Counted from the first letter of the stretch, positions 7,774 to 15,115 are shown. The stretch: 20,309 nucleotides of DNA from an uncultured Clostridia bacterium (GCA_934141445.1 CAKPCF010000027.1:1-20309), one strand, 5' to 3'. Program-made: numbers and translations. Notes: generated from the letters alone by a model not told the origin.

Positions 7774-8638
7774 TTAAATTTTAAAATATTCTTTGATTTC
7801 TTTTATAAAATCATTTAATTCCTTAAATTTATTTGAGTTTGTAAAATATCCAAATTCAATTTCTTCCAACTTAGGCTGTATATTTACTTCAACCAAATTT
7901 AGTCTTTCTAGTTCTTCACTTTTTACATATTCTTTTGTTATCACACCTAAAGCTTGTCCTGAACTAGCGCATTCTAATATAGTTTTATAGCTACTATTCT
8001 TAAAGTTTATTTTAATTTCACTTGTTAATCGTTTTATATTTTCTACTGTTTGTGCATAGCTCCTTGGCACATACATAATTTGATTTTCTAATTCTTCAAG
8101 CTGTACTGTTCTTGTTGCAAATTTTGAATTTTTACTTACTATAATGATATCATGTAAATAACCAATTTTATTATATTTTATTTCTTTATACACATTTGTA
8201 TCATATTTTTTAGAAAATACAATATCCAATGCTCCGTTCTTTTAGCATTTGCATCATCTTTGACGTTTCTTCACATACTAAATTCAAATTGATGTTTGGA
8301 TGTTTTAGTGAATAATGATTTATAATATCTCCAAAAATACAACTTCCTAAATGATTATGTGTACCTATATTTATAACTTTTTCCCTACCAAATTGTTCAT
8401 CAATTTTATTTAGTTCACTAATTGGCAATTTTACTCTATTATATAGTTCTTTTCCTATTTCTGTTAATTCTAATCCCTTACTTTTTCTTATAAATAATTT
8501 TAATGATAACTGATTTTCTAAATTCTTTATATATTTTGTAACAGCTGGTTGTGAAATATTCAGTCTTTCACTTGCTTTAGTTATGCTTTCTTCTTCAGCT
8601 ACAACTACAAAAATTCTATATAGTTCAAAATCTATCAT
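7774..8638 (-). pseudogene. LysR-family transcription regulator interrupted by a +1 base frameshift
   Basis: The N-terminal part (ATG at 8638, stop at 8210) has a typical LysR winged helix: FVVVAEEESITKASERLNIS, QPAVTKYIKNLENQL. The C-terminal part (about 8229-7774) is the effector-binding domain, in another frame. The switch lies at about 8240, where CTAAAAGAACGG would read through as L-K-N-G-A-L-D-I-V-F if one A of the A4 run were absent; that is the normal LysR sequence here. Without that base the gene is 864 bases, exactly 288 codons, the normal LysR size. The chosen start has GGGAG 9 bases upstream. Either the gene is inactive, leaving a 142-residue DNA-binding fragment, or the extra A is a consensus error. 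It follows the radical SAM genes on the same strand and may once have controlled them. Confidence 0.85.
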
Positions 8639-8678
8639 ATTTTGATTCTCCCAACTCAAATTTCTTTTATCCTTATAT

Positions 8679-8719
8679 CACAAAAGCCTGAAATATTCAA
8701 CATATTTCAGACTTCTGTG
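8679..8719. other. Long imperfect hairpin between the MoaA-like gene and the LysR gene
   Basis: The arms 8679-8695 and 8703-8719 pair over 17 positions with two mismatches around a 7-base loop; the core is CTGAAATA/TATTTCAG. It lies past the end of the radical SAM gene and about 40 bases before the LysR start. Neither side has a T-run, so a standard terminator is doubtful. A leader structure or an inefficient terminator is possible. Confidence 0.5.
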
Positions 8720-8774
8720 CTTAATTTCAATAAAATATTAAATTATACCTTATAGTTACTTTCGTTTTCCAACT

Positions 8775-9761
8775 CTAAACAAGTTTAAGTAAACAACTAA
8801 AAGCCTCTTTTATTTCCTCTTCTCCACAATCATCTAAAGAAAAATAAAGATTTTCATTCTTGCAGCCTGACAAATGCAAGGTTAAATTTGAAGACAAAAG
8901 TAAGCTAAACACTCCTTCTTGACATTCTCCTAACCTGTAATACTTACAATCTTTTTTACAAAATTCTGTATATCTTGCACCTCTACTCGAATCTTTTACC
9001 TGAACCCAATTATCACCACGAAAATAGACACTCATTGGAATTCCATTTCCTTTTCCAATCAAGCCTGTTGTCCATTCACTCTGTGAATCATTGGCAATAG
9101 AACTTAAAAATTTAGAAAAATCACTCATTGGTGTATATAGCTTAGACCAAAATTCAATAGCTTCATTGCCACACAATTTTTTATCTTTGCCAAAATATTC
9201 TGTATATAAATTTAAGTCTAACAATTTTACATTTATATGTAATTCATCAATTGCTTTCAATACCAACTTTCTTATTTCTTTTTCATTTATTCTAGTAACA
9301 ACAATATTATATCTCACAGATATCCCATTTTCTTTTAATACTCTAGTTATATTTATTACATCTTCTGAAAGATACTTTGGAAAATGCAGTCCATTCAGAA
9401 ATTGAGATATACTATCAACACTAAAAACAATGTCTAACCGTTCTCTATATTTTGTTAACACATCAATATATTTTAAAATATCAAATCCATTAGTATTCAC
9501 TCTAACTTTTGTTCCATCAAATTTCATGATATATTCAATCAGTTCTCCAAAATAAGAAACTGTAGTTGGTTCACCACCAGTAATTCTAAAATTTTTAATT
9601 CCGATTTCGTATCCAATTTTTATTATGTTTCTTAATCTATCAAAAGGTATTGTCCGTTGTTCTTTCGTTATGCTCTCTCCTCCTTCTTTGCAATAAAAAC
9701 ATTTGTAGTTACAGTAAGTAGTTAATGCGATTGCCAAATAAGTATTTACCTGCTTTTTCAT
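8775..9761 (-). CDS. MoaA-like radical SAM protein with a second C-terminal cysteine cluster
   Basis: The 328-residue protein has the radical SAM cluster motif C17-x3-C21-x2-C24 (TTYCNYKCFYC), the SAM-binding TGGEP at 61-65, and VRVNTNG at 87-92. The C-terminal part has C268, C272, C280 and C300, in the sequence FCKKDC then RLGECQEG then LHLSGC. This resembles the auxiliary 4Fe-4S site of MoaA and twitch-type enzymes but does not have MoaA's exact spacing. No molybdenum cofactor genes are present, so MoaA function is unlikely. It lies 144 bases downstream of an RlmN-like radical SAM gene on the same strand, which suggests a shared pathway. Start: GGGAGGAA site before the ATG. The radical SAM call is firm; the substrate is unknown. 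Confidence 0.85.
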   Translation of the reverse strand: MKKQVNTYLAIALTTYCNYKCFYCKEGGESITKEQRTIPFDRLRNIIKIGYEIGIKNFRITGGEPTTVSYFGELIEYIMKFDGTKVRVNTNGFDILKYIDVLTKYRERLDIVFSVDSISQFLNGLHFPKYLSEDVINITRVLKENGISVRYNIVVTRINEKEIRKLVLKAIDELHINVKLLDLNLYTEYFGKDKKLCGNEAIEFWSKLYTPMSDFSKFLSSIANDSQSEWTTGLIGKGNGIPMSVYFRGDNWVQVKDSSRGARYTEFCKKDCKYYRLGECQEGVFSLLLSSNLTLHLSGCKNENLYFSLDDCGEEEIKEAFSCLLKLV

Positions 9762-9905
9762 AAGATTTCCTCCCGATAATTATCAGCATCATTTTCTACT
9801 CTAACAATAATATTATTTTAATACAAATATATTATTTTTTGAAATACATATATATTATTCAGGCATAACTAAATGGAATATCATATATTTTTATTTTTGA
9901 TAGAA

Positions 9906-10835
9906 CTATTTTTCACTAGATATTTTATTTTGCACTAATTGTCCACATCCAATTTCTTCATTAGATATATTACCAAAAGAATAACATTCAAATCCATTAT
10001 CTTTTAATTTCTTCTCAATTTCTCTTAATCTATCAAATGTTGGAGATACATATCCATATTTTTCTGCTTGTTTTGTATAATTTAAAAATGATATTCTTAC
10101 TTCTATTTTATTCTTAACAGGTGATAAAATCTTTATAAATTCCTCTACCTGTTCATCACTATCATTAATTCCACACATTCCAAGCATATTTACTTTTACT
10201 CTACACTTGTTATATTTAGCATTTTCTTTATATTTTATTGCTTCTAGTACATTATTATAAAAAGAGTAATTTAATGGAAGATTCTTTACAATTTTCTTTA
10301 GCTCTGTACTATTTGAAGAATAAAAAGGTAATTGTAATGTTTTAATTCTTAAATTTAAATTTTCCCAATATTCAAAGCATTTAGGATCATATCCAAATGT
10401 TCCAATTATAAAAGTCACATGAGAATATTTTTCTTGAACTTCACTCATAAATTGTCCTGTTTGTCTATAAACAATTGATGGCTCACCAATACCAGTAAAA
10501 CTTATACAAAACTTTTCATAATCATTTGGATCAATATTATTATCACCAAGCATAATGTTAACCTGTTCCCAAAAATCTTCTGATTTTAACATATATGGTG
10601 CTTTTTCTAATGCACCAGAAGCACAAAATTGACAACCAACTGGACAATTGTACATATTGCTTAGTTCTAAAAGAAATTCAACAACCGTACCATCTTTTAT
10701 GTGCCATATTACCATTGCTTCAATTATACGATTATTTTCATCACTTAATAAATATCTAATTATTTTCTGATAATTCCAATTTCTCGAATTAAAAGGATGT
10801 TCTTTTTCAATTTTTTCAACTATTTTTAAATTCAT
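9906..10835 (-). CDS. RlmN/Cfr-like radical SAM protein with altered catalytic cysteines
   Basis: The 309-residue protein carries C64-x3-C68-x2-C71 (YNCPVGCQFCASG), GIGEP at 115-119 (RlmN has GMGEP), an MLGMCGINDSDEQ block like RlmN's ML-GVNDS, and EEIGCGQL ending at 300, which matches RlmN's C-terminal (D-A-A)CGQL block with the methyl-carrying cysteine (C297 here). RlmN and Cfr also need a cysteine a few residues before the cluster, in T-L-C-V-S-S-Q; here the aligned residue is glutamate (FLLELSNMYN), so that cysteine is missing. The protein is also shorter than RlmN (about 340-380) at the N-terminus. A housekeeping RlmN is therefore unlikely; a paralogue with another substrate or reaction is inferred. 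It begins 5 bases after the upstream gene, with an AAGGAG site. Confidence 0.85.
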   Translation of the reverse strand: MNLKIVEKIEKEHPFNSRNWNYQKIIRYLLSDENNRIIEAMVIWHIKDGTVVEFLLELSNMYNCPVGCQFCASGALEKAPYMLKSEDFWEQVNIMLGDNNIDPNDYEKFCISFTGIGEPSIVYRQTGQFMSEVQEKYSHVTFIIGTFGYDPKCFEYWENLNLRIKTLQLPFYSSNSTELKKIVKNLPLNYSFYNNVLEAIKYKENAKYNKCRVKVNMLGMCGINDSDEQVEEFIKILSPVKNKIEVRISFLNYTKQAEKYGYVSPTFDRLREIEKKLKDNGFECYSFGNISNEEIGCGQLVQNKISSEK

Positions 10836-10840
10836 ATTAC

Positions 10841-11467
10841 TTACTCCTTGATTACATTATTTTGTAGTTTTTCAACATTTGATTCTATTGATAATAAATA
10901 TTGAATATCACTTGCTAATTCTACTCCATCTAATTCTCTTATAGAAGAATCTAATGGCATTATCTTTTGCTCATATAATTTTTGATTTATCAATTCACTA
11001 AAATCATTCACTCTATTAGCAACATAATTTTCAAAATAATATAAAGTCCACACATTCTTTGATTTAGAATATTTTAGCTCAAAAATTGGAAGTAATTCTG
11101 TACTTATATTAACATCTCTTAAACTAAAAGTCCTTTTATACTCATCAATTAAAATCTGCTTTCTTATATCCTTTGTATTCCCCTTTTCAGCTTCATATAT
11201 TTTTTTATAAACCTTTTGATATTCTTCAATCAATTCTCTATAAGTTATATTTTCTTTATTAAAGTTGTATTCATCTATTGTAAATTTATGGTTTAATTCA
11301 TAAAAAGAATATAAACAATTCCAAGTATCTGGATTTGTATTATATACGATAATTCCAATTTTACCATTATAACTAACGTTGGTATATAAATTCATGGCAC
11401 TGTCTAATCTAGTTGGCATCATTTCTTTAGGTACTTGATCATCTAAAACATTCTTAGTAATAATCAT
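10841..11467 (-). CDS. Unrecognised protein, first gene of the radical SAM cassette
   Basis: I do not recognise this 208-residue protein. The ATG at 11467 is preferred over an upstream in-frame ATG at 11491 because AAGGAGGAG lies just before it. The sequence is soluble in character, mixed alpha/beta at the start (VSYNGKIGIIVYNTN), then a long charged stretch at about 70-125 likely to be helical, and a Trp/Tyr-rich segment (NVWTLYYFENYVANRV). No signal peptide, membrane segment or cysteine cluster is seen. It is the first gene of an operon with the RlmN-like protein, separated by 5 bases, so it may be a substrate-binding partner or a target-specifying subunit. That is inference only. Confidence 0.7.
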   Translation of the reverse strand: MIITKNVLDDQVPKEMMPTRLDSAMNLYTNVSYNGKIGIIVYNTNPDTWNCLYSFYELNHKFTIDEYNFNKENITYRELIEEYQKVYKKIYEAEKGNTKDIRKQILIDEYKRTFSLRDVNISTELLPIFELKYSKSKNVWTLYYFENYVANRVNDFSELINQKLYEQKIMPLDSSIRELDGVELASDIQYLLSIESNVEKLQNNVIKE

Positions 11468-11516
11468 AAATCTCCTCCTTATTTTTTGCATACAACTATC
11501 TCAAAAATACAAAACT

Positions 11517-11522
11517 ATTATA
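11517..11522 (-). promoter_or_regulatory. Putative -10 site of the radical SAM cassette
   Basis: TATAAT on the minus strand at 11522-11517, preceded directly by TG, stands about 50 bases upstream of the first cassette gene. No clear -35 was found. It faces away from the GNAT promoter at 11553-11580, so the intergenic region is divergent. Confidence 0.45.
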
Positions 11523-11552
11523 CATTAAAATGCAATTTCTTTCTATATCTAA

Positions 11553-11580
11553 TTGAAAATATATATTAAAATGATATAAT
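11553..11580 (+). promoter_or_regulatory. Promoter of the GNAT/serine hydrolase pair
   Basis: TTGAAA (11553-11558), a 16-base spacer and a consensus TATAAT (11575-11580) stand 45 bases upstream of the GNAT start. Confidence 0.7.
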
Positions 11581-11625
11581 GAACCTATCAAAAATGTTTA
11601 ATATAAAATTAATGGAGGGAATTTT

Positions 11626-12132
11626 ATGAATTTAGTTTATAAGAAAATAGAAGAAAAAGATAAAAAACAATTATTTAATCTTATTGATGTTGTTTTAAAA
11701 GGATTGCCTGATCCAGCACATTTTATTCCATACGAACAATGGGAATTAGATAGTATGTTTGATGATGTAAATTATGCTCCTTTATATGGTGCTTATGATG
11801 GCGAAAAACTTGTTGGAATGGCACAACTATATATTTCACAAGAGATGTTAGCAGACTTTAAAGATGAATTCGGTTTAACAAATTTTAAAGTTTGCGAATT
11901 AGGTGGCAATTTAGTTCTACCTGAATATAGAGGAAATGGAATTACTACTAAATTACAAACTATGGAATTACAATTAGCAAAAGATTTGGGATTTGACTAC
12001 ATAATATCTATGGCACATCCAGATAATATCGGAAGTTGCAAAACTCTTGAAAAAGTTGGATTAAAATTTGTAAAAGAAACAACCCTATCAAATGGATTTT
12101 TAAGAAAATTATATATGTTGAAATTAAAATAA
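11626..12132 (+). CDS. GNAT family N-acetyltransferase
   Basis: The 168-residue protein has the order and length of a single GNAT domain: early acidic helix region, the strand LVGMAQLYIS (about 64-73), and the acetyl-CoA pyrophosphate loop in motif A, where LGGNLVLPEYRGNGITTKL (about 90-108) carries the R-G-N-G-I turn. It ends with the motif B helix HPDNIGSCKTLEKVGLKFV, where the asparagine and the final G-L-K-F-V are typical. Members transfer acetyl groups to amines of small molecules or proteins; the substrate cannot be told. A GGAGGGA site precedes the ATG and a strong promoter lies upstream. The serine hydrolase gene follows after 40 bases and is probably cotranscribed. Confidence 0.88.
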   Translation: MNLVYKKIEEKDKKQLFNLIDVVLKGLPDPAHFIPYEQWELDSMFDDVNYAPLYGAYDGEKLVGMAQLYISQEMLADFKDEFGLTNFKVCELGGNLVLPEYRGNGITTKLQTMELQLAKDLGFDYIISMAHPDNIGSCKTLEKVGLKFVKETTLSNGFLRKLYMLKLK

Positions 12133-12172
12133 TTTAAATAGTATTCTAAACTTGTTGATAGGAGGATTCAAT

Positions 12173-13108
12173 TTGATTAATTTACAAGACATAATAAACA
12201 ATGTAAATATGTTGTCCCAAACTATACCGAGTCTAAATATTGATAGTATTTTTATTGAACAAAATGGAAAAATTGAAAAGATTTTCTATAAAGAAGAGCA
12301 ATTACATGAATTAAGAAGTTGTGCTAAATTATTAGTTGCTATGGCTATTGGTATCGCAATCGATAAAAAATTATCAACTGAAGGTGAAGTATTAACTTTA
12401 AATACTAAAATTTTTCCAGTAATTAAAGATATAGTAAACATAACAAATAAAAACAATATTGAAAAAATTAACAAATGGACAATAAAAAACTTACTCACTC
12501 ATACTACTGGTTATGAATCACAAATGATGTCTGAAAGATTTATACAAGGCATTGATAAAGATAAATTATTAGATTATGCTTTAAATTATGATATTCCTTA
12601 TAAAGTAGGAATTAGATTTGCATATAACAATTTAGAACCATTTATATTATCAGTCTTCTTTCAAGAAGCATTTAATCAAAATTTAGCAGATTTTATCAAT
12701 GAAAATATATTTAAAAAACTTAATATTTCAGATTATAAATGGGAAAACTATGGAAAATATTGTCCAGGAGCTACTGGATTATACCTTAAACCTTCTGATT
12801 TTCATAAAATAGGTCAATTATTACTAAATGAAGGAAAATATAATAACAATCAAATTATTTCAAATAGCTGGATAAAAGAAATGTGCTCTATGAAATTAGA
12901 AACACCATCTGCTTACAAACCTGAAAGAGTTCTACCTAAAATTGGAATAGGATATTTTACTTTTATATCACGAAATGGTTATATTTTTAGGGATGGTTCC
13001 AATGGACAATACATCATTTTAAATAAAGATAAAAATTTATTGATAACTATAATGTCAACAGAAAAAGACATGAAAAATGTCACTGAAATATTGAGAAATT
13101 TAATATAA
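12173..13108 (+). CDS. Beta-lactamase-fold serine hydrolase (class C/penicillin-binding-protein-like)
   Basis: The start is the TTG at 12173, set by an AGGAGG site 7 bases upstream; an earlier in-frame TTG (12152) would put that site inside the gene. The 311-residue protein has the S-x-x-K active-site motif at 49-52 (RSCAK), the Y-x-N motif (FAYNN) at about 145-150, the NLLTHTTGYE segment that follows the first motif in class C-like enzymes, and a late F-R-D-G-S-N-G-Q segment at the position of the usual K/H-x-G. There is no signal peptide, so a cytoplasmic esterase or peptidase is more likely than a secreted beta-lactamase. Substrate unknown. It follows the GNAT gene by 40 bases and ends at a paired terminator. 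Confidence 0.85.
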   Translation: MINLQDIINNVNMLSQTIPSLNIDSIFIEQNGKIEKIFYKEEQLHELRSCAKLLVAMAIGIAIDKKLSTEGEVLTLNTKIFPVIKDIVNITNKNNIEKINKWTIKNLLTHTTGYESQMMSERFIQGIDKDKLLDYALNYDIPYKVGIRFAYNNLEPFILSVFFQEAFNQNLADFINENIFKKLNISDYKWENYGKYCPGATGLYLKPSDFHKIGQLLLNEGKYNNNQIISNSWIKEMCSMKLETPSAYKPERVLPKIGIGYFTFISRNGYIFRDGSNGQYIILNKDKNLLITIMSTEKDMKNVTEILRNLI

Positions 13109-13111
13109 AAA

Positions 13112-13155
13112 AGACTGTTGAACAAAATATTTTTTTCATACTTTGTCAACAGTCT
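13112..13155. terminator. Hairpin between the serine hydrolase and fic genes
   Basis: A 10-bp stem AGACTGTTGA/TCAACAGTCT (13112-13121 with 13146-13155), extended by CAAA/TTTG after a one-base bulge. Together with the next hairpin it forms the convergent terminator region. Confidence 0.7.
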
Positions 13156-13156
13156 G

Positions 13157-13191
13157 AAAAGAACGGGATTAAAATCTCGTTCTTTTATTTT
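13157..13191. terminator. Hairpin with T-run overlapping the end of fic
   Basis: A 13-bp stem (AAAAGAACGGGAT with ATCTCGTTCTTTT, one G-T pair; 13157-13169 and 13174-13186) with a TAAA loop, then a T-rich tail. The fic stop codon (13169-13171) lies in it. Confidence 0.75.
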
Positions 13192-14155
13192 TTAGAATTT
13201 TCCAAGTTCCTGTTTTATGAGAACCTATTCTTTTAATAATTTTTTTATATTTTAAATTTTTTATATTATAAGAAATCCCATCTCTAGTTAACCCTAATTT
13301 TTCTGCCATTTCATTTTGTGTAATATTAGGGTTCATCTTTATTAAATTTACAATTTTTTCTTCTGTAGTTTCTTTTGTTGAATTCTGCTCTATAAGTATT
13401 TTATCTATTGTTTCATAAATCATTTTCAGCATAAATTCTATAAACTCAGTTGATTCACCAGATTTATTACAATTATCTATAATTTTATAATACTCTTCTT
13501 GATATTTTTTTATTAAACTTTCAATAGGTACATATTCGAAAATTTCTTTCCATTTAGAAAGCAAAGCTGATTGCCAAAGTCTAGCCATCCTACCATTACC
13601 ATCTCCAAAATGATGTATAAAAACAAATTCATAATGAAATACCGAAGAAAGTATTAAAGGATGAACTGTATCCTTAGATTCTTTCATCCAGGAAAATAAA
13701 TTTTCCATTAATTCTGGAACTAGCTTTTCTGATGGTGCAACGAATATACATTTATCTCCATCATAAACACCTTCACCATGACTTCTAAATCTTCCGTTCT
13801 CTTCTTCTATTAAAAATGTCATTATTCCATGAACTAATTTCAAATCTTCTATAGAATATGGATTTATTTGAGAAATTTTATTGTATGCTTCATATGCATT
13901 CTTTACTTCTTGAATATCTTTTTTATCTCCAATTACCATTCGGCCATTTATTACATCTTCAACTTGAAATAAAGATAATTGATTATTTTCAATAGCTAAA
14001 GAAGAATGTATAGAATTAATTCTATTTTGTTTTCTTAATTCTGGCATTTTATTTAAATTTATATAACTATTTATTTCTCCAACTTTTTCCATTATTTTGG
14101 AAATATAGTCTAACATCTTATTTGTTATTTTATATGGTGGTATATATTTATCCAT
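13169..14155 (-). CDS. Fic family protein with class II inhibitory motif and C-terminal winged helix
   Basis: Fic enzymes usually transfer AMP from ATP to hydroxyl side chains of proteins. The 328-residue protein has the catalytic motif HHFGDGNGR at 181-189 (canonical H-P-F-x-D/E-G-N-G-R with His for Pro). Before the Fic core, S-L-A-I-E-N at 52-57 fits the inhibitory (S/T)-x-x-x-E-(G/N) helix, placing it in class II with intramolecular autoinhibition. The last 60 or so residues form a winged-helix DNA-binding domain (EEKIVNLIKMNPNITQNEMA, then LGLTRDGISYNIKNLK). Such chromosomal Fic-wHTH proteins are widespread in Firmicutes. Operator-like repeats next to its promoter suggest it controls its own gene. 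Start: AAGGAGG before the ATG. A second Fic protein lies about 1 kb upstream. Confidence 0.93.
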   Translation of the reverse strand: MDKYIPPYKITNKMLDYISKIMEKVGEINSYINLNKMPELRKQNRINSIHSSLAIENNQLSLFQVEDVINGRMVIGDKKDIQEVKNAYEAYNKISQINPYSIEDLKLVHGIMTFLIEEENGRFRSHGEGVYDGDKCIFVAPSEKLVPELMENLFSWMKESKDTVHPLILSSVFHYEFVFIHHFGDGNGRMARLWQSALLSKWKEIFEYVPIESLIKKYQEEYYKIIDNCNKSGESTEFIEFMLKMIYETIDKILIEQNSTKETTEEKIVNLIKMNPNITQNEMAEKLGLTRDGISYNIKNLKYKKIIKRIGSHKTGTWKILKNKRTRF

Positions 14156-14167
14156 TTTTCCTCCTTA

Positions 14168-14184
14168 AGTAGTTTTATCTACAC
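14168..14184. promoter_or_regulatory. Imperfect dyad at the fic transcription start
   Basis: AGTAG and CTACAC face each other around a short T-rich centre, at the predicted start site of the fic mRNA. CTACAC/GTGTAG is the same half-site as in the tandem repeats 40-100 bases upstream, so this may be a repressor site. Confidence 0.45.
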
Positions 14185-14188
14185 CTAT

Positions 14189-14217
14189 ATTATACTATAT
14201 TTAACAGATTATATCAA
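14189..14217 (-). promoter_or_regulatory. fic promoter
   Basis: On the minus strand TTGATA (14217-14212), a 17-base spacer and consensus TATAAT (14194-14189) stand about 35 bases upstream of the fic start. Confidence 0.75.
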
Positions 14218-14219
14218 TA

Positions 14220-14269
14220 TTTATTGTGTAGTTTATTGTGTAGTTTATTGTGTAGTATTTATGCTACAC
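14220..14269. repeat. Three tandem 12-bp repeats plus inverted half-site upstream of fic
   Basis: TTTATTGTGTAG is repeated exactly three times (14220-14231, 14232-14243, 14244-14255). The third copy runs into an inverted GTGTAG-N8-CTACAC dyad ending at 14269. The array abuts the fic -35 hexamer on its upstream side. The 12-base spacing puts successive half-sites at slightly more than one helix turn, as for cooperative regulator binding. Confidence 0.8.
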
Positions 14270-14324
14270 TTTTATTAATGGCTGGATTTTTATGAATCAA
14301 GTTTATCAAAATAAGTTTAATTAT

Positions 14325-14368
14325 AAAATCCGTGAGAATTGTCTAAAGACATATCCTCACGGATTTTT
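14325..14368. terminator. Terminator of the 14395-14793 gene
   Basis: A 12-bp stem AAAATCCGTGAG/CTCACGGATTTT (14325-14336 with 14356-14367) with a loop that contains a short inner GTCT/AGAC pair. On the minus strand it lies about 27 bases past the stop at 14395. It is T-rich on both sides. Its GC-richer stem belongs with the GC-richer insert. Confidence 0.75.
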
Positions 14369-14394
14369 AGTACTATAGATAGTACATCTTAACA

Positions 14395-14793
14395 CTATTT
14401 TTTATTCTCTGTATCTTCATCCTTACTAATCCACTTATCTACGTCCGGAACATAAAGCATAAGAGATTTAGGCTCATTATGGTGACTATTCCAATTGTTA
14501 TCAGCTTTTTCTAACCTCTCTATTTCGCATCCTTTTCCTTGCCTAAGTAAGATTAATTTTAACTCAGAAATTCTATGGTGCAGTAGACGCAACCGTTCTT
14601 CTTCTGTTAAACGACATCCTCCTTCTTCTGTTTCTGCATATGAGCGAAGCCTTAAGCGAAAACTAGTATAATTTTCTTCACCGAAAGCTAATCTTTCTAA
14701 GTCGTCAACACGATTCAGCAATTCTATTTCGTACGCTGAAGGTATTTGCTTTTTGTGTAAAACTCTACGAAAAGCTGGATTATAAAGTTTCAT
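14395..14793 (-). CDS. Hypothetical protein with foreign base composition
   Basis: I do not recognise this 132-residue protein. It is charged and mostly helical, with an Arg/Leu/Glu-rich middle (about 38-92, including LRLRSYAETEEGG and EEERLRLLHHRISELKLIL) that could form a coiled coil. It has no membrane segment, signal or metal motif. Its codons are clearly richer in G and C (CGA, CGC, GAG, CGT, GGA for Arg/Glu/Gly) than those of every neighbour. It has a consensus promoter and its own terminator, forming a compact unit, and CGGGGG rather than AGGAGG in the ribosome-site position. This points to recent transfer, probably with a mobile element. A role cannot be given. Confidence 0.65.
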   Translation of the reverse strand: MKLYNPAFRRVLHKKQIPSAYEIELLNRVDDLERLAFGEENYTSFRLRLRSYAETEEGGCRLTEEERLRLLHHRISELKLILLRQGKGCEIERLEKADNNWNSHHNEPKSLMLYVPDVDKWISKDEDTENKK

Positions 14794-14853
14794 AAAGATA
14801 CCCCCGTTTTATTTTCAGGATAAATCAAGTGATTTCTAACGAACAATGAATTT

Positions 14854-14882
14854 ATTATAGCACGGTTTTACAAGGTAGTCAA
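14854..14882 (-). promoter_or_regulatory. Consensus promoter of the 14395-14793 gene
   Basis: TTGACT (14882-14877), a 17-base spacer and TATAAT (14859-14854) on the minus strand, about 60 bases before the gene. It is one of the best sigma-A-type matches in the window. Confidence 0.8.
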
Positions 14883-14889
14883 TTGATTC

Positions 14890-14946
14890 TTAGAAAGCTC
14901 CAGTCCAACTCGATACTTGGGTACACTCCTTTTCGATTCCCAACAT
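14890..14946 (-). pseudogene. Possible C-terminal coding remnant
   Basis: On the minus strand the codons from 14946 to the TAA at 14892-14890 read MLGIEKECTQVSSWTGAF. The stretch is GC-richer than the AT-rich DNA right of 14946, has no ribosome site, and abuts the promoter of the foreign gene. It looks like the tail of a gene from the same insert, cut at about 14946. I cannot name the parent family. Confidence 0.35.
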
Positions 14947-15115
14947 TACAAATATATTAAAATTCAATGGGAGTATATGAAATTTTAATAAAATATAGTA
15001 TAATTAGTTTTAAATGATATTTATTATGCCACTTCCGCGAAGTTTCGTATATATATCTATCCTAACACTAAAATATGTATCATAAAATACTAAAATCTAG
15101 AGGAGTGAATTTAAA
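14947..15115. other. AT-rich spacer upstream of the second fic-like gene
   Basis: No gene is seen. A TATAAT (14999-15004) on the plus strand with a poor -35 (TATGAA) is a candidate promoter for the gene at 15116. A short dyad ACTTC-CGC-GAAGT lies at about 15032-15044. With the remnant and promoter to its left, the gene-free interval is about 320 bases. Confidence 0.35.

Noticed and set aside
8229..8260. Programmed frameshift in the LysR gene
   Set aside because: The shift needed is +1 and the site CTAAAAGAACGG has neither a -1 slippery heptamer nor a stop codon context as in known +1 sites; an indel is simpler.
8775..9761. Viperin-type defence enzyme or true MoaA
   Set aside because: The cluster motif and C-terminal cysteines do not fit viperin, and the C-terminal spacing differs from MoaA with no molybdopterin genes nearby.
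12173..13108. Antibiotic-resistance beta-lactamase
   Set aside because: No signal peptide, and the general serine-hydrolase pattern is shared with many esterases and peptidases; resistance cannot be inferred.
14220..14269. CRISPR array or plasmid iterons
   Set aside because: The units are contiguous without spacers and sit on a fic promoter; there is no cas or rep gene.
14294..14380. Plus-strand 28-codon frame starting MNQVYQNKF
   Set aside because: No ribosome site and most of it is the terminator hairpin of the neighbouring gene.
14890..14946. A tRNA, suggested by TTCGATTCCC
   Set aside because: No T-stem, anticodon stem or acceptor stem can be formed around it; the minus strand reads better as a coding remnant.
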